From assembly GCF_900107105.1 (NCBI RefSeq), contig NZ_FNOT01000006.1, positions 124,001 through 188,000 of the forward strand: a DNA stretch of 64,000 bases, in the 5' to 3' direction. Positions 17,434 to 26,883 of this stretch are shown here, piece after piece. This DNA is from Geodermatophilus africanus. GTDB lineage: Bacteria; Actinomycetota; Actinomycetes; Mycobacteriales; Geodermatophilaceae. Numbering within the stretch: position 1 is the first letter of the stretch; the number at the start of each line of letters is the position of its first letter. A program made the position numbers and the translations under genes. Below the pieces are notes generated by a model that was given only the letters and a program-made list of their open reading frames with translations, was not told the DNA's origin and made no database searches.

Positions 17434-18264
17434 TCACTCCGGCAGGGCGATCCGCTCGGTGCGGGTGTAGACGTTGCAGCCGTCGCCGCGGAGGAAGCCG
17501 ACGAGGGTGATGCCGACGTCGGCGGCCAGCTCCACCGCCAGGGACGACGGCGCCGACACCGCGGCCAGCACCGGGATGCCGGCCATCGCGGCCTTCTGGG
17601 TGAGCTCGAAGCTCGCCCGCCCGCTGACCATGAGCACGTGGCCGCTCAGCGGGAGCCGCCCCCCACGCACCGCGTCGCCGACCACCTTGTCGACGGCGTT
17701 GTGCCGGCCGACGTCCTCCCGCAGGGCCACCAGCTCGCCGTCGGCCGTGAACAGGCCGGCCGCGTGCAGCCCACCGGTCTTGTCGAACACCTGCTGGGCC
17801 GCGCGCAGCCGGTCGGGCAGCGCGAGCAGCGTCGGCAGCGGCAGCCGGACGTCGTCTCCCGCGACGTCGTGCCGCGTCTTCGTGCGGATGGCGTCGATGC
17901 TGGCCTTGCCGCACACCCCGCAGGAGCTCGACGTGTAGAAGTTCCGGTCCAGCGCGGTGTCCGGGGGCTCCACGCCGGGCGCGAGGTCGACGTCGACGAC
18001 GTTGTACGTGTTGCGGCCGTCCTCGTCGACGGAGTTGCAGTAGCGCAGCCCGGCGACGTCGTCGGCCGACCCGATGACCGCCTCGGTGGCGAGGAAGCCG
18101 TGCACCAGGTCGAAGTCGTCGCCGGGGGTGCGCATCGTGACCGCCAGCGGCGTGCCCGCCAGCCGAATCTCCAGCGGCTCCTCGGCCGCCACGGTGTCCG
18201 GGCGGGTGCTGTGCACCGCGCCACGGATGCGCAGCACCGGTGTCCGGCTCGTCACTCGTCCCAC
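17434..18264 (-). CDS. fdhD: Formate dehydrogenase accessory sulfurtransferase FdhD
   Basis: FdhD passes sulfur from a cysteine desulfurase to the molybdenum cofactor of formate dehydrogenases. The catalytic motif CGVCGK with both cysteines is present ([12 protein letters not shown]), as are [12 protein letters not shown] and [14 protein letters not shown] chose the GTG at 18264 ([14 protein letters not shown]), the usual actinobacterial start, giving 276 residues. It is divergent from mobA with 41 bases between the starts. No formate dehydrogenase gene is in the window. Confidence 0.94.
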   Translation of the reverse strand: MGRVTSRTPVLRIRGAVHSTRPDTVAAEEPLEIRLAGTPLAVTMRTPGDDFDLVHGFLATEAVIGSADDVAGLRYCNSVDEDGRNTYNVVDVDLAPGVEPPDTALDRNFYTSSSCGVCGKASIDAIRTKTRHDVAGDDVRLPLPTLLALPDRLRAAQQVFDKTGGLHAAGLFTADGELVALREDVGRHNAVDKVVGDAVRGGRLPLSGHVLMVSGRASFELTQKAAMAGIPVLAAVSAPSSLAVELAADVGITLVGFLRGDGCNVYTRTERIALPE

Positions 18265-18293
18265 GGACGGCGACGGTACCCACGTCCGGGCCC

Positions 18294-18299
18294 TACGGT
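18294..18299 (+). promoter_or_regulatory. Candidate -10 box of a leaderless mobA transcript
   Basis: TACGGT ends exactly 6 bases before the mobA GTG, and there is no ribosome binding site. This spacing would put the transcript start on or next to the start codon. No clear -35 is seen. Confidence 0.4.
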
Positions 18300-18305
18300 C
18301 GCAGC

Positions 18306-18911
18306 GTGCCCGCGCTGCCGCCCTACGCCGCCGTCGTCCTCGCCGGCGGTCGCGCGGCGCGGATGGGCGGGCAGGCCAAGCCACAGCTCGAGGTGGGCGG
18401 CCGCGCCATCCTCGAGCGGGTCCTGGCCGCCGTGCCCGACGCCGCCCCGCGGATCGTCGTCGGCCCCCCGCAGCCGGTGCCGCCGGACGTCCTCGTCGTC
18501 CGGGAGGACCCGCCCCGGGGCGGCCCCGTGGCCGCCATCAAGGCGGGGCTCGGGCACGTCCCCGGCGAGGTGGTCGCCCTGCTCGCCGGCGACCTGCCGT
18601 TCCTCACCGCCGGGCTGGTCCGGGCACTGCGGGACCGGCTGACCGGTGACGGCGTGCTGGTCGTCGACGACACCGGCCGCGACCAGCTGCTGCTGGGGGT
18701 GTGGCGGACGGCGGCGCTGCGGGCGGCGGTCGCCGACGTCGACGGGCCCACCTCGGTGCGCCGGGTGCTCGCCCCGCTGGCGGTCCGGCGGCTGCACCCG
18801 GAGGTCGCGCCCGGTCAGCCGCCGCCGTGGATCGACTGCGACACCCCGGCCGACCTCGCCCGGGCCCGGGCGGCCGCCGTGCGCCGGGTTCCCCGCCGAC
18901 CCGGGGGGTAG
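18306..18911 (+). CDS. mobA: Molybdenum cofactor guanylyltransferase-like protein
   Basis: Nucleotidyltransferase that attaches GMP to the molybdenum cofactor. The nucleotide-binding start [25 protein letters not shown] and the metal-binding GDLPFL (about residue 99) are visible, and [14 protein letters not shown] closes the fold. At 201 residues it is normal. MobA (GMP) is favoured by its place beside fdhD, since formate dehydrogenases use the dinucleotide form. A CMP-transferring MocA cannot be excluded. Confidence 0.82.
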   Translation: MPALPPYAAVVLAGGRAARMGGQAKPQLEVGGRAILERVLAAVPDAAPRIVVGPPQPVPPDVLVVREDPPRGGPVAAIKAGLGHVPGEVVALLAGDLPFLTAGLVRALRDRLTGDGVLVVDDTGRDQLLLGVWRTAALRAAVADVDGPTSVRRVLAPLAVRRLHPEVAPGQPPPWIDCDTPADLARARAAAVRRVPRRPGG

Positions 18912-18920
18912 GGCTGCTCA

Positions 18921-19583
18921 ATGCGCATCGTCATCGCCGGGGCCCACGGGCAGGTCGCCCGTCGCCTCGGCCGCCTGCTGTCCGGCCGGGGCGACACGGT
19001 CGCCGGGATCGTCCGCAACCCCGCGCACGCCGACGACCTGCGCGCCGACGGGGTGGAGCCGGTCGTCCTCGACCTCGAGCAGGCCGGCGTGGACCAGGTC
19101 GCCGAGGTGGTGTCCGGGGCCGACGCCGTGGTCTTCGCGGCGGGGGCCGGCCCGGGCAGCGGCGGGGCCCGCAAGCACACCGTCGACAAGGGCGCGGCCC
19201 TGCTGCTCGCCGACGCGGCCGAGCGGGCGGGCGTCCGGCGGTACCTGCTGGTGTCCTCGATGGGGGTCGAGCAGGCCCGCCAGGGGACGCCGCAGGGCAT
19301 GGACCCGGTCTTCGCCGCCTACCTGCAGGCCAAGCTCGCCGCCGAGGACGCGATCCTGCCCCGGCCCGCCCTGGACACGGTGATCCTGCGGCCCGGCCGG
19401 CTCACCGACGAGCCCGGCACCGGCCGGGTCACCCTCGCCCACGGCGTGGCCTTCGGCGACGTGCCGCGGGACGACGTCGCCGCGGTGCTGCTCGCGCTGC
19501 TGGACGCCGGGAAGACCGACGAGGTCGTCGAGCTCGTCAGCGGCGACACCCCGATCGACGAGGCCGTCGCCGCGCTCCCCTGA
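18921..19583 (+). CDS. NAD(P)-binding atypical SDR protein
   Basis: A 220-residue single Rossmann-fold protein of the NmrA/YwnB-like atypical SDR type. It starts MRIVIAGAHGQVARRL (a GxxGxxxxR nucleotide motif) and has the VSSMGV strand and a YLQAKLAAED helix where classical SDRs carry YxxxK. Such proteins are often annotated as NAD(P)H-binding or sugar-epimerase-like, and the substrate is unknown. It starts 9 bases after mobA. TAGGGC lies 6 bases before the ATG, so it may also be transcribed leaderless. Confidence 0.82.
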   Translation: MRIVIAGAHGQVARRLGRLLSGRGDTVAGIVRNPAHADDLRADGVEPVVLDLEQAGVDQVAEVVSGADAVVFAAGAGPGSGGARKHTVDKGAALLLADAAERAGVRRYLLVSSMGVEQARQGTPQGMDPVFAAYLQAKLAAEDAILPRPALDTVILRPGRLTDEPGTGRVTLAHGVAFGDVPRDDVAAVLLALLDAGKTDEVVELVSGDTPIDEAVAALP

Positions 19584-19587
19584 GAAG

Positions 19588-19641
19588 GGACCCCGTCCTC
19601 CCCACCCTTTGCGACGGCAGCGCGGTGCCCGGGACGGGGCC
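19588..19641 (+). repeat. Gene-end hairpin element after the SDR gene
   Basis: Left arm GGACCCCGTCC (19588-19598), right arm GGGACGGGGCC (19631-19641). It begins 5 bases past the stop codon and is oriented with the plus-strand gene. Confidence 0.8.
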
Positions 19642-19659
19642 ACACCGGGGCGTCGTCCC

Positions 19660-20508
19660 TCAAGAGCGGAGGCCCCGCGTGACCACCGCCCGGGCGGCCA
19701 GCTCGTCGTCGGGCGGGTAGTCGACCGCCAGCAGCGTCAGCCCGCCGGGCGGGACGACCGGCACCTCGCTGGAGCGGGCGCCGGCACCGAGCAGCGCCGC
19801 CGGCCACTCCGGCGGACGCCGCCCCTCCCCCACCGCGGTGAGCGCACCGACCAGGCTGCGCACCATCGAGTGGCAGAAGGCGTCGGCCGAGGCCCGCACG
19901 GTCACCAGGTCGCCGTCGCGCGCCACGTCGAGGGCGAGCAGGGTGCGGATGGTCGTCGCGCCCTCCCGGCGACGGCAGAACGCGGCGAAGTCGTGCAGGC
20001 CCAGCAACGACCCCGCGGCGGCCGCCATCGCCGCGGCGTCCAGCTGCCGGGGCCAACCGACCGTGTCGGCGCGGCGCAGGGGCGGCGGCCCGCTGTCGGC
20101 GTCGGTCAGCCGGTAGACGTAGTGCCGGCGTAGCGCCCCGAAGCGGGCCTCGAACTCCGGCGGCGCCTCCTCGACCGCGTGGACGGCGATGTCGGGGGGC
20201 AGCACGCCGCGCAGCCGGCGCACCAGCCTGGCGCGCTGCCCCTCCCACACCGCCCGGGGGACGTCGGCGTGGGCGACCTGGCCGGTGGCGTGCACCCCGG
20301 CGTCGGTGCGCCCGGCGACGGTCAGCGCGACCGGTTGCCGCAGCACCCGTGCCAGGGCCTCCTCGAGGTCTCCCTGCACGGTGCGCTGGGCGGGCTGCCG
20401 GGCCCAGCCGTGCAGCGCGGTCCCGTCGTAGGCGATCCCGAGCCGGAGACGGACGAGCCCGCCACCGGGCGGGGTGACGGGCTCGTCGGTACGGCGTGGA
20501 GTGGTCAG
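19660..20508 (-). CDS. truA: tRNA pseudouridine(38-40) synthase TruA, apparent CTG start
   Basis: Makes pseudouridine at positions 38-40 of tRNA anticodon arms. The catalytic aspartate is in GRTDAGVHA. The first strand and loop of the fold are plainly encoded upstream ([19 protein letters not shown]). The only standard in-frame start is GTG at 20379, after this region. In the open part upstream the best candidate is CTG at 20508, followed by TTPRRTDEP, giving 282 residues, the normal size. A GGTGAG just before it could serve as a ribosome binding site. If CTG is wrong, a lost base near the start is the alternative. Confidence 0.8.
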   Translation of the reverse strand: MTTPRRTDEPVTPPGGGLVRLRLGIAYDGTALHGWARQPAQRTVQGDLEEALARVLRQPVALTVAGRTDAGVHATGQVAHADVPRAVWEGQRARLVRRLRGVLPPDIAVHAVEEAPPEFEARFGALRRHYVYRLTDADSGPPPLRRADTVGWPRQLDAAAMAAAAGSLLGLHDFAAFCRRREGATTIRTLLALDVARDGDLVTVRASADAFCHSMVRSLVGALTAVGEGRRPPEWPAALLGAGARSSEVPVVPPGGLTLLAVDYPPDDELAARAVVTRGLRS

Positions 20509-20515
20509 CGACCGC

Positions 20516-20899
20516 TCACCGGGGGTCGGGAGCGGCCTCGCCCCCGGGCGCGTGCGTGCCGGCGGTCGCGGCGTCGCCCAGCTCGGCGGCCTCGACCTCG
20601 GCGGCAGCCGCGCGGGCCACGTCCGGGGACAGCGCCGGGTCGTCGACCACGGCGACGTTCTCGGCGGTCGGCTCCGGGGTCACGTCGGCGTCGTCCTGGC
20701 GCTCACCGTCGGGGGTGAACACGTCGGTGACGACCTGCTGGGCCTGCGCGTCGACGTTCCCGGAGGTCACGGCCGGCGAGGTGTCCCCGCCGGGGCCGGT
20801 GGTCTCCCCCACGAAGGTCGCCCCCTGGTCGCCGCCGCTGGCAGGGACCCCGGCCGCGCCGGCCTTGGCGCCCTCGCCCGGGTTCTCCCGGTCGCTCAC
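20516..20899 (-). CDS. Acidic, probably disordered protein of unknown function
   Basis: I do not recognise this 127-residue protein. It is rich in Ala, Gly, Asp, Glu and Thr, has no hydrophobic core and resembles the acidic tail of L17 in composition. Support for it being real comes from context: the GTG start overlaps the rplQ stop as GTGA, and the stop lies 7 bases before the proposed truA start. It may be a tail-like satellite of L17 or a spacer ORF that couples rplQ to truA translation. Confidence 0.5.
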   Translation of the reverse strand: MSDRENPGEGAKAGAAGVPASGGDQGATFVGETTGPGGDTSPAVTSGNVDAQAQQVVTDVFTPDGERQDDADVTPEPTAENVAVVDDPALSPDVARAAAAEVEAAELGDAATAGTHAPGGEAAPDPR

Positions 20900-21597
20900 C
20901 GGGCGCCGTCCGTGCCCTCGGCGTCGTCCGAGGACGTGTCGGCGTCCGCGGTCACCTCGGTGTCCACGGCGTCGCCACTGGTGTTGCTGCCGGCCTCGGT
21001 CGCACCCTCGTCGGACGCGGTGTCGTCGGACGCGGTGTCGGCGTCCGCGGTCACCTCGGCGTCCACGGCGTCGCCACTGGTGTTGCTGCCGGCCTCGGTG
21101 TCCTCGGCGACCTCGGCGCTCTCCAGCGCGTCGGCGGTGACCTCACCGGCGGCGGCAGCGGCGCCCGCGCCCGAGGCGGCACCGGCGAAGCGGGTGCCAC
21201 GGGCGCGCTCGGCCTCGCCGACGGCCTGCTGGGCCACGGTCTGACCCTCGACCAGCTCGATGACCGCCATGGGGGCGTTGTCACCCTTGCGCGGCCCCAC
21301 CTTGGTGATGCGGGTGTAGCCGCCCGGACGGTCCGCGAAGCGCGGCCCGATCTCGGCGAACAGCGTGTGCACGACGTCCTTGTCCCGGATCGTCGTCATC
21401 ACCTGACGGCGGGCGTGCAGGTCACCGCGCTTGGCGAAGGTCACCAGCTTCTCGGCCAGGGGACGCAGCCGCTTGGCCTTCGCCGCGGTGGTCGTGATCC
21501 GCCCGTGCTCGAACAGCGACGTGGCCAGGTTGGCCAGCATCAGCCGCTCGTGCGAAGGGGAACCGCCGAGACGGGGGCCCTTGGTGGGGGTGGGCAT
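20896..21597 (-). CDS. rplQ: Ribosomal protein L17 with long acidic C-terminal tail
   Basis: 50S protein near the exit tunnel. Residues 1 to about 118 are an ordinary L17 ([19 protein letters not shown], the [23 protein letters not shown] helix, VIELV). The remaining 115 residues are Ala/Asp/Glu/Ser/Thr-rich, with no fold visible and a tandem duplication of 33 residues ([12 protein letters not shown] units). Typical L17 proteins are about 120-200 residues long, so this one is unusually long. It lies downstream of rpoA. Confidence 0.95.
   Translation of the reverse strand: MPTPTKGPRLGGSPSHERLMLANLATSLFEHGRITTTAAKAKRLRPLAEKLVTFAKRGDLHARRQVMTTIRDKDVVHTLFAEIGPRFADRPGGYTRITKVGPRKGDNAPMAVIELVEGQTVAQQAVGEAERARGTRFAGAASGAGAAAAAGEVTADALESAEVAEDTEAGSNTSGDAVDAEVTADADTASDDTASDEGATEAGSNTSGDAVDTEVTADADTSSDDAEGTDGAR
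20936..21099. repeat. 65-bp direct repeat inside the rplQ tail
   Basis: 20936-21000 and 21035-21099 are identical except for one base. The 99-base period equals 33 codons, so the frame is kept. Confidence 0.95.
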
Positions 21598-21750
21598 GTC
21601 GGTCCTTCCTCAGGCTGCCGGGCCGCGGTGCCGGCTGCGTTCCATGGTGATGCTGACGTCTCGTGAGCGAGAGCGCGGGTGGTGCCTCCGGGCCAGTGTG
21701 GCGGGCCCGGGAGCGGTGCCGGACGGCGGGTCGCCCCGCCGTCCGGGCCG

Positions 21751-21850
21751 GCCCCGCTGCAGGGTCCCGCCGCCGGCCCCGTCCCGGATCCCGCCCTGAG
21801 CGTGCGAAGGGTGGGGAGGACGGGGTCCTGCCACGGCGGGGGCAGCGGGC
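21751..21850 (-). repeat. Nested gene-end hairpin element after rpoA
   Basis: The outer arms GCCCCGCTGC (21751-21760) and GCAGCGGGC (21842-21850) pair, and inside them GGCCCCGTCC pairs with GGACGGGGTCC. A further simple hairpin (GGACGGCGGG, four-base loop, then its complement) is at 21721-21744. The element begins 7 bases after the rpoA stop and closely resembles 23033-23134. Confidence 0.8.
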
Positions 21851-21857
21851 TCCTTCG

Positions 21858-22934
21858 TCAGAGCTGCTCGGTCTCCTGGTAGGAGCCGTCGTCGTACTGC
21901 GCCTGGTCGTAGCCGGCGGCGAACTCGCCGTGGCCCTGGTAGGCGTCGGTCTCGTAGCCCTCGTCGTAGCTCTCGATCGAGGTGGGGATGAACCCGGGCG
22001 GGCTGTCCTTGAGGGCCAGACCCATGGCCGCGAGCTTCATCTTGACCTCGTCGATCGACTTGGCCCCGAAGTTGCGGATGTCCAGCAGGTCGGCCTCGGA
22101 GCGGGTGACGAGCTCCCCGACGGTGTGGACGCCCTCGCGCTTGAGGCAGTTGTAGGACCGCACGGTGAGGTCCATGTCCTCGATCGGCATCGAGAAGTTC
22201 GCGATGTCGGCGGCCTCGGCCGGGCTCGGCCCGACCTCGATGCCCTCGGCGTCGATGTTGAGCTCGCGCAGCAGGCCGAACAGCTCGACGAGGGTGGAGC
22301 CGGCACTGGCGATCGCGTCGCGCGGGGCGATCGACGGCTTGGTCTCCACGTCGACGACCAGGCGGTCGAAGTCGGTCCGCTGCTCGACACGGGTGGCCTC
22401 GACGGCGTAGGTCACCTTGAGGACGGGCGAGTAGATCGAGTCGACCGGGATGCGGCCGATCTCCTGGCCGGGCTGCTTGTTCTGCGGCGCCGGCACGTAG
22501 CCGCGGCCCCGCTCGACGACCAGCTCGATCTCAAGCCGGCCCTTGCCGTTCAGCGTGGCGATGTGCAGCTCGGGGTTGTGCACCTCGACACCGGCCGGCG
22601 GCGCGATGTCGGCGGCGGTGACCTCACCGGGGCCCTGCTTCCGCAGGTACATGGTCACCGGCTCGTCGGAGTCGGAGCTGACGACCAGGCCCTTGAGGTT
22701 GAGGATGATCTCGGTGACGTCCTCCTTGACCCCCGGCACGGTGGTGAACTCGTGCAAGGTGCCCTCGATCCGGATGCTGGTGACGGCCGCACCGGGGATC
22801 GAGCTGAGGAGCGTGCGCCGCAGGGAATTGCCGAGGGTGTAGCCGAAGCCGGGCTCGAGCGGCTCGATGACGAACCGCGAGCGCTGCTCGGAGATGGTCT
22901 CCTCGGTCAGCGTCGGACGCTGTGCGATGAGCAT
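21858..22934 (-). CDS. rpoA: RNA polymerase alpha subunit
   Basis: Scaffold for core RNA polymerase assembly and contact point for activators. The N-terminal domain shows [25 protein letters not shown] (about residues 26-50). The linker is acidic and the C-terminal domain has the helix-hairpin-helix residues [15 protein letters not shown] and [14 protein letters not shown]. At 358 residues it is slightly long, with an acidic tail after the C-terminal domain. It is preceded by rpsD and followed by rplQ, each separated from it by a hairpin element. Confidence 0.98.
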   Translation of the reverse strand: MLIAQRPTLTEETISEQRSRFVIEPLEPGFGYTLGNSLRRTLLSSIPGAAVTSIRIEGTLHEFTTVPGVKEDVTEIILNLKGLVVSSDSDEPVTMYLRKQGPGEVTAADIAPPAGVEVHNPELHIATLNGKGRLEIELVVERGRGYVPAPQNKQPGQEIGRIPVDSIYSPVLKVTYAVEATRVEQRTDFDRLVVDVETKPSIAPRDAIASAGSTLVELFGLLRELNIDAEGIEVGPSPAEAADIANFSMPIEDMDLTVRSYNCLKREGVHTVGELVTRSEADLLDIRNFGAKSIDEVKMKLAAMGLALKDSPPGFIPTSIESYDEGYETDAYQGHGEFAAGYDQAQYDDGSYQETEQL

Positions 22935-23032
22935 GGTGGTGTTCTCCTCGAGGTCCTCCGGCGCCCGCCATATGACGCCGTGAGGGGGTGGTGCGGGCCC
23001 CGGCGGACATCTGTCCGACCGCCGGAGCCGTT

Positions 23033-23134
23033 GGCCCCCCTGCAGGGTCCCGCCGCCGGCCCCGTCCCGGGTCCCGCCCCGACGTGCGAGGGGTGGGGAG
23101 GACGGGGTCCTTCTACGGTGGGGGCAGGGGGGCC
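23033..23134 (-). repeat. Nested gene-end hairpin element after rpsD
   Basis: The outer arms GGCCCCCCTGC (23033-23043) and GCAGGGGGGCC (23124-23134) are perfectly complementary. The inner arms GGCCCCGTCC (23058-23067) and GGACGGGGTCC (23100-23110) also pair. It ends 7 bases from the rpsD stop, so it lies between rpsD and rpoA. Confidence 0.85.
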
Positions 23135-23141
23135 CTCCTGC

Positions 23142-23768
23142 TTACTTCGAGTAGAGCTCGACGATCAACTGCTCCTGGACCGGGGTGTCGATCACCTGAC
23201 GGGCCGGGACACTGTGGACCAGCACGCGCAGCTGGCTGCTGATGACCTCCAGCCACGGCGGCACGGGGCGCTCGCCGGCGCGGGCCTGGGCGACCTCGAA
23301 GGGCAGCATGCGCCGCGACTTCTCGGCGACCTCGATGATGTCGTTGGAGCTGACCCGGTACGACGGGATGTCGACCTTGCGGCCGTTGACCCGGATGTGA
23401 CCGTGGCGCACCAGCTGACGGGCCATGTCACGGGACTCGGCGAAGCCGGCCCGGTACACGACGTTGTCGAGACGCGACTCGAGGATCTGCAGCAGGACCT
23501 CACCGGTCTTGCCCGACTTCTTGTTGGCCTCTTCGTAGTAGCCGCGGAACTGCTTCTCCAGGACGCCGTAGATGCGGCGCGCCTTCTGCTTCTCTCGCAG
23601 CTGCAGCAGGTATTCGCTGTCCTTACTGCGGCCCCGGCCGTGCTCGCCCGGCGGGTAGGGCCGGATCTCGATCGGGCACTTCGGGGACTCGCACTTGCTG
23701 CCCTTGAGGAACAGCTTCATCTTCTCGCGCCGGCACATGCGGCAGTCGGCTCCGGTGTAACGGGCCAC
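23142..23768 (-). CDS. rpsD: Ribosomal protein S4
   Basis: Primary 16S-binding protein that starts 30S assembly. It is the zinc-binding form, with cysteines at CRMC and CESPKC in the first 31 residues. The S4 RNA-binding domain follows ([32 protein letters not shown]). The 208 residues are normal. Start is GTG. Confidence 0.98.
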   Translation of the reverse strand: MARYTGADCRMCRREKMKLFLKGSKCESPKCPIEIRPYPPGEHGRGRSKDSEYLLQLREKQKARRIYGVLEKQFRGYYEEANKKSGKTGEVLLQILESRLDNVVYRAGFAESRDMARQLVRHGHIRVNGRKVDIPSYRVSSNDIIEVAEKSRRMLPFEVAQARAGERPVPPWLEVISSQLRVLVHSVPARQVIDTPVQEQLIVELYSK

Positions 23769-23803
23769 GTCAGGTACTCCTCGTCAGTCTCGTCCGTGGC
23801 CGG

Positions 23804-24211
23804 TCAGACCCGGCGACGCTTCTTCGGGCGGCAGCCGTTGTGCGGCTGCGGGGTCACGTCCTGGATCTGGCCGACCTCGAGGCCGGTGGCCTGGAGGGAC
23901 CGGATGGCGGTCTCGCGGCCGGAGCCGGGGCCCTTGACGAAGACGTCGACCTTGCGCATGCCGTGCTCCTGCGCCTTGCGCGCGGCGTTCTCGGCGGCCA
24001 TCTGCGCGGCGAACGGCGTGGACTTGCGCGAGCCCTTGAAGCCGACGTGGCCGGCGGAGGCCCAGCTGATCACGTTGCCGTTGGGGTCGGTGATCGACAC
24101 GATCGTGTTGTTGAACGTGCTCTTGATGTGCGCGGCGCCGTGGGCGACGTTCTTCTTCTCCTTGCGGCGGACCTTCTTGGCACCAGCCGCGGCGCGAGCC
24201 CTGGGAGGCAT
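23804..24211 (-). CDS. rpsK: Ribosomal protein S11
   Basis: 30S platform protein. The signatures [35 protein letters not shown] and the basic end CRPKKRRRV are all present in 135 residues. It lies 35 bases before rpsD in the usual infA-rpmJ-rpsM-rpsK-rpsD-rpoA-rplQ order. Confidence 0.98.
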   Translation of the reverse strand: MPPRARAAAGAKKVRRKEKKNVAHGAAHIKSTFNNTIVSITDPNGNVISWASAGHVGFKGSRKSTPFAAQMAAENAARKAQEHGMRKVDVFVKGPGSGRETAIRSLQATGLEVGQIQDVTPQPHNGCRPKKRRRV

Positions 24212-24311
24212 GTCTCTCCGGTTTCCTTCTGAACGATCAGTGGCCAGATGAGCACGAGCGGCGCGCCGTCGCTCCCGCCCTCACGGGTCGTGCGACGACG
24301 CGCCTCACGGC

Positions 24312-24692
24312 TTACTTCTTGCCGGCCTTCTTCTTGCCGGCGATGGTCTTGCGCGGGCCCTTGCTCGAGCGCGCGTTGGTGCGGGTGCGCTGCCCGTGGA
24401 CGGGCAGGCCGCGGCGGTGACGCAGGCCCTGGTAGCAGCCGATCTCCACCTTGCGGCGGATGTCGGCGGCCACCTCGCGGCGCAGGTCACCCTCGACGCG
24501 GAAGTGCTCGTCGATGTAGTCGCGCAGCTTGAGCAGGTCCTCGTCCGTGAGGTCCCGGGCGCGCAGGTCGGGGCTGACGCCCGTCGCGGCCAGGGTCTCC
24601 TTGGCGTGGGTCTTGCCGATGCCGTAGATGTAGGTGAGCGCGATCTCCATCCGCTTCTCGCGGGGCAGGTCGACGCCGGCCAGTCGTGCCAT
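24312..24692 (-). CDS. rpsM: Ribosomal protein S13
   Basis: 30S head protein that contacts tRNA and L5. [26 protein letters not shown] and [15 protein letters not shown] are diagnostic. The ATG at 24692 gives 126 residues. The frame is open upstream but overlaps rpmJ in another frame. It begins 14 bases after rpmJ. Confidence 0.98.
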   Translation of the reverse strand: MARLAGVDLPREKRMEIALTYIYGIGKTHAKETLAATGVSPDLRARDLTDEDLLKLRDYIDEHFRVEGDLRREVAADIRRKVEIGCYQGLRHRRGLPVHGQRTRTNARSSKGPRKTIAGKKKAGKK

Positions 24693-24706
24693 GTCCAGGT
24701 ACTCCC

Positions 24707-24820
24707 TCAGCCCTGCCGCTGCTTGTGGCGGGCGTTGTCGCAGATGACCATGACCCGGCCGTGCCGGCGGATCACCTTGCACTTGTCGCAGATCTTCTTC
24801 ACCGACGGCTGGACCTTCAC
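24707..24820 (-). CDS. rpmJ: Ribosomal protein L36
   Basis: A 37-residue 50S protein, [17 protein letters not shown] at the start and NARHKQRQG at the end. The zinc ligands CDKC, then Cys and His in VICDNARH, are intact. The start codon is GTG. Its place between infA and rpsM is standard. Confidence 0.97.
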   Translation of the reverse strand: MKVQPSVKKICDKCKVIRRHGRVMVICDNARHKQRQG

Positions 24821-24891
24821 CGGTGCCGCCCCTCATTCCTGTCGATCGTGCGCCGAGCGCGCCCGCCCCTCGGGGCTGCGCGCGGCGGCGG

Positions 24892-25113
24892 TTACTTGTA
24901 CCGGTAGACGATGCGACCGCGGGTCAGGTCGTAGGGCGAGAGCTCCACGACCACGCGGTCCTCGGGCAGGATGCGGATGTAGTGCTGGCGCATCTTGCCG
25001 CTGATGTGGGCGAGCACCCGGTGCCCGTTCTGCAGCTCGACCCGGAACATCGCGTTGGGCAGCGGCTCGACGACGCGACCCTCGACCTCGATGGCCCCGT
25101 CCTTCTTCGCCAT
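24892..25113 (-). CDS. infA: Translation initiation factor IF-1
   Basis: Single-OB-fold factor that binds the ribosomal A site during initiation. The 73 residues [16 protein letters not shown] ... [13 protein letters not shown] are almost the actinobacterial consensus. The ATG at 25113 is chosen because the longer open frame adds unrelated sequence. A promoter candidate lies about 175 bases upstream. Confidence 0.98.
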   Translation of the reverse strand: MAKKDGAIEVEGRVVEPLPNAMFRVELQNGHRVLAHISGKMRQHYIRILPEDRVVVELSPYDLTRGRIVYRYK

Positions 25114-25285
25114 GCCCGACACGGCCTCCCTGACTCGGTGGTGCTGGTGTCCCTCGCGCGCCCAGGCCGGGACCCGGCGGACGCACTCGGAGGTGTACAG
25201 AACGGGTGGTTCAGGCGCTCCCGCGAGGGCGCCCCGGGTCGTACGGCCACAGCACGACAGCAGGGCGGCGCGAACGCCGTCGGCC

Positions 25286-25315
25286 ACTGTACCCCGCTCC
25301 GGCGCGCCGCTCCAA
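25286..25315 (-). promoter_or_regulatory. Candidate promoter for infA-rpmJ-rpsM-rpsK-rpsD
   Basis: On the minus strand TTGGAG (25310-25315) is followed after 18 bases by TACAGT (25286-25291). This fits a housekeeping-sigma promoter and lies between the hairpin after map and the infA start, with a leader of about 165 bases. Confidence 0.5.
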
Positions 25316-25339
25316 CCCGCCCGCGGTGACCGCGCTCAT

Positions 25340-25390
25340 GGCCTCGTCCCGAGGCCTGCCCTGAGCTCGCGAAGGGTGGGGACGGGGTCC
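25340..25390 (-). repeat. Gene-end hairpin element after map
   Basis: Left arm GGCCTCGTCCC (25340-25350), right arm GGGACGGGGTCC (25379-25390), ending just before the map stop. Confidence 0.75.
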
Positions 25391-25391
25391 T

Positions 25392-26195
25392 TCACGTACG
25401 GGGGGTGATCCCGAAGGGGGCCAGCCCCGCGACGCCGCCGTCCTCCGCCGTGAGGACCCACGGGCCCTCCGGGGTGATGGCGACGGTGTGCTCGAAGTGG
25501 GCCGCGCGCGATCCGTCCTTGGTGACCACGGTCCAGCCGTCCTCGAGTTCGACGGTGGCCGGGTCGCCCACGGTCACCATCGGCTCGATGGCCAGTGCCA
25601 GCCCCGGGACCAGCCGCGGCCCGCGCCCCGCCCGGCCGTAGTTCAGCACGTGCGGGTCCTGGTGCATCTCGGTGCCGATGCCGTGCCCGCCGTAGTGGTC
25701 GACGATCCCGTACGGGTGCCGCTCGGCGGTGATCGACTGCTCGACGGCGTGGCTGATGTCGGTGAGCCGCCCGCCGGCCAGCGCCTTGGCCAGGCCCGCC
25801 CACATCGACCGCTCGGTGACGCCGATCAGCGCCGCGTCCTCGGCCGACGGCGGCCCGACGGTGACGGTGACCGCGGAGTCGCCGTGCCAACCGTGCAGGA
25901 TCGCGCCGCAGTCGATGGAGATGTTGTCGCCCTCGGCGAGCGCCCGGCCGCGGTCGGGGATGCCGTGGACGATCTCGTCGTTGATGGACGCGCAGATGCT
26001 GCCGGTGAAGCCGTGGTAGCCCAGGAAGGACGGCACCGCGCCGGCGCTGCGGATGTGGTCCTCGGCGATGGCGTCCAGCTCACCGGTGGTGACACCGGGG
26101 CGGACGGCGGCGCGGACGGCGGCGATCGCACCCGCCACGACGAGGCCCGCACCGCGCATGAGCTCGAGCTCGTGCGGCGTCTTGATCTGGATCAT
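25392..26195 (-). CDS. map: Methionine aminopeptidase, type I
   Basis: Removes the initiator methionine from nascent proteins. The metal ligands are present: ISIDCGAILHGWHGDSAVT (two Asp), HGIGTEMHQDP (His), AIEPMVT (Glu) and the final FEHTVAIT (Glu). I chose the ATG at 26195 (MIQIKTPHELELMRGAG), giving 267 residues. It follows adk at 73 bases in the secY-adk-map unit. Confidence 0.96.
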   Translation of the reverse strand: MIQIKTPHELELMRGAGLVVAGAIAAVRAAVRPGVTTGELDAIAEDHIRSAGAVPSFLGYHGFTGSICASINDEIVHGIPDRGRALAEGDNISIDCGAILHGWHGDSAVTVTVGPPSAEDAALIGVTERSMWAGLAKALAGGRLTDISHAVEQSITAERHPYGIVDHYGGHGIGTEMHQDPHVLNYGRAGRGPRLVPGLALAIEPMVTVGDPATVELEDGWTVVTKDGSRAAHFEHTVAITPEGPWVLTAEDGGVAGLAPFGITPRT

Positions 26196-26268
26196 CCGTC
26201 CACTCCACTTCGCCAGCAGCGGGAGCCGGCCGAGGATCCCCGCGGCCGTCATCTGCGCCCGCCTGCCC

Positions 26269-26883
26269 TCAGCCCGCGTCCGGCCCGTCGGGACGCGTGC
26301 CCCCGCAGGCCGCCAGCGCGTCCATCGCCCGCTCGGTGACCTCCTCGACCGCGCCGATGGCGTCGATGCGCGTGAGCAGACCCTCGGTCTCGTACCAACC
26401 CGACAGCGGGGCGGTCTGTTCCCGGTACACCTGCAGCCGGTGCCGCACGGTCTCGGGCTTGTCGTCGTCCCGCTGCGCCCACTCACCGTCGACGAGCACC
26501 CGGCGGCCGGAGAGCCGGCGCACCAGCTCGTCCTCGTCCACGACCATCTCGAGCACGCAGTCGAGGCCGTGGCCCAGCTCGCGCAGCGAGTCCCGCAGCT
26601 GCTCGGCCTGGGCGATCGTCCGGGGGAAGCCGTCGAGCAGGAACCCGCCCTTGGCGTCGGTCTGGGCCAGCCGGTCCTTGACCATGGCCACGGTGATCTC
26701 GTCGGGGACGAGGTCGCCGGCGTCCATGTAGCTCTTGGCCTGCAGGCCGAGCTCGGTCTTGCCGCTCACGTTCGCGCGGAAGATGTCACCGGTCGAGATG
26801 GCCGGGGCGCCGAGCCGGCCGGCGATGATCTGCGCCTGGGTCCCCTTGCCCGCACCGGGAGGGCCCAGCAGCACGACGCGCAC
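26269..26883 (-). CDS. adk: Adenylate kinase
   Basis: Interconverts AMP, ADP and ATP. The P-loop [10 protein letters not shown] opens the protein, [10 protein letters not shown] binds AMP and [12 protein letters not shown] is the second signature. The LID is the short, zinc-free type ([24 protein letters not shown]). At 204 residues, GTG start. The start shares one base with the secY stop. Confidence 0.97.
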   Translation of the reverse strand: MRVVLLGPPGAGKGTQAQIIAGRLGAPAISTGDIFRANVSGKTELGLQAKSYMDAGDLVPDEITVAMVKDRLAQTDAKGGFLLDGFPRTIAQAEQLRDSLRELGHGLDCVLEMVVDEDELVRRLSGRRVLVDGEWAQRDDDKPETVRHRLQVYREQTAPLSGWYETEGLLTRIDAIGAVEEVTERAMDALAACGGTRPDGPDAG

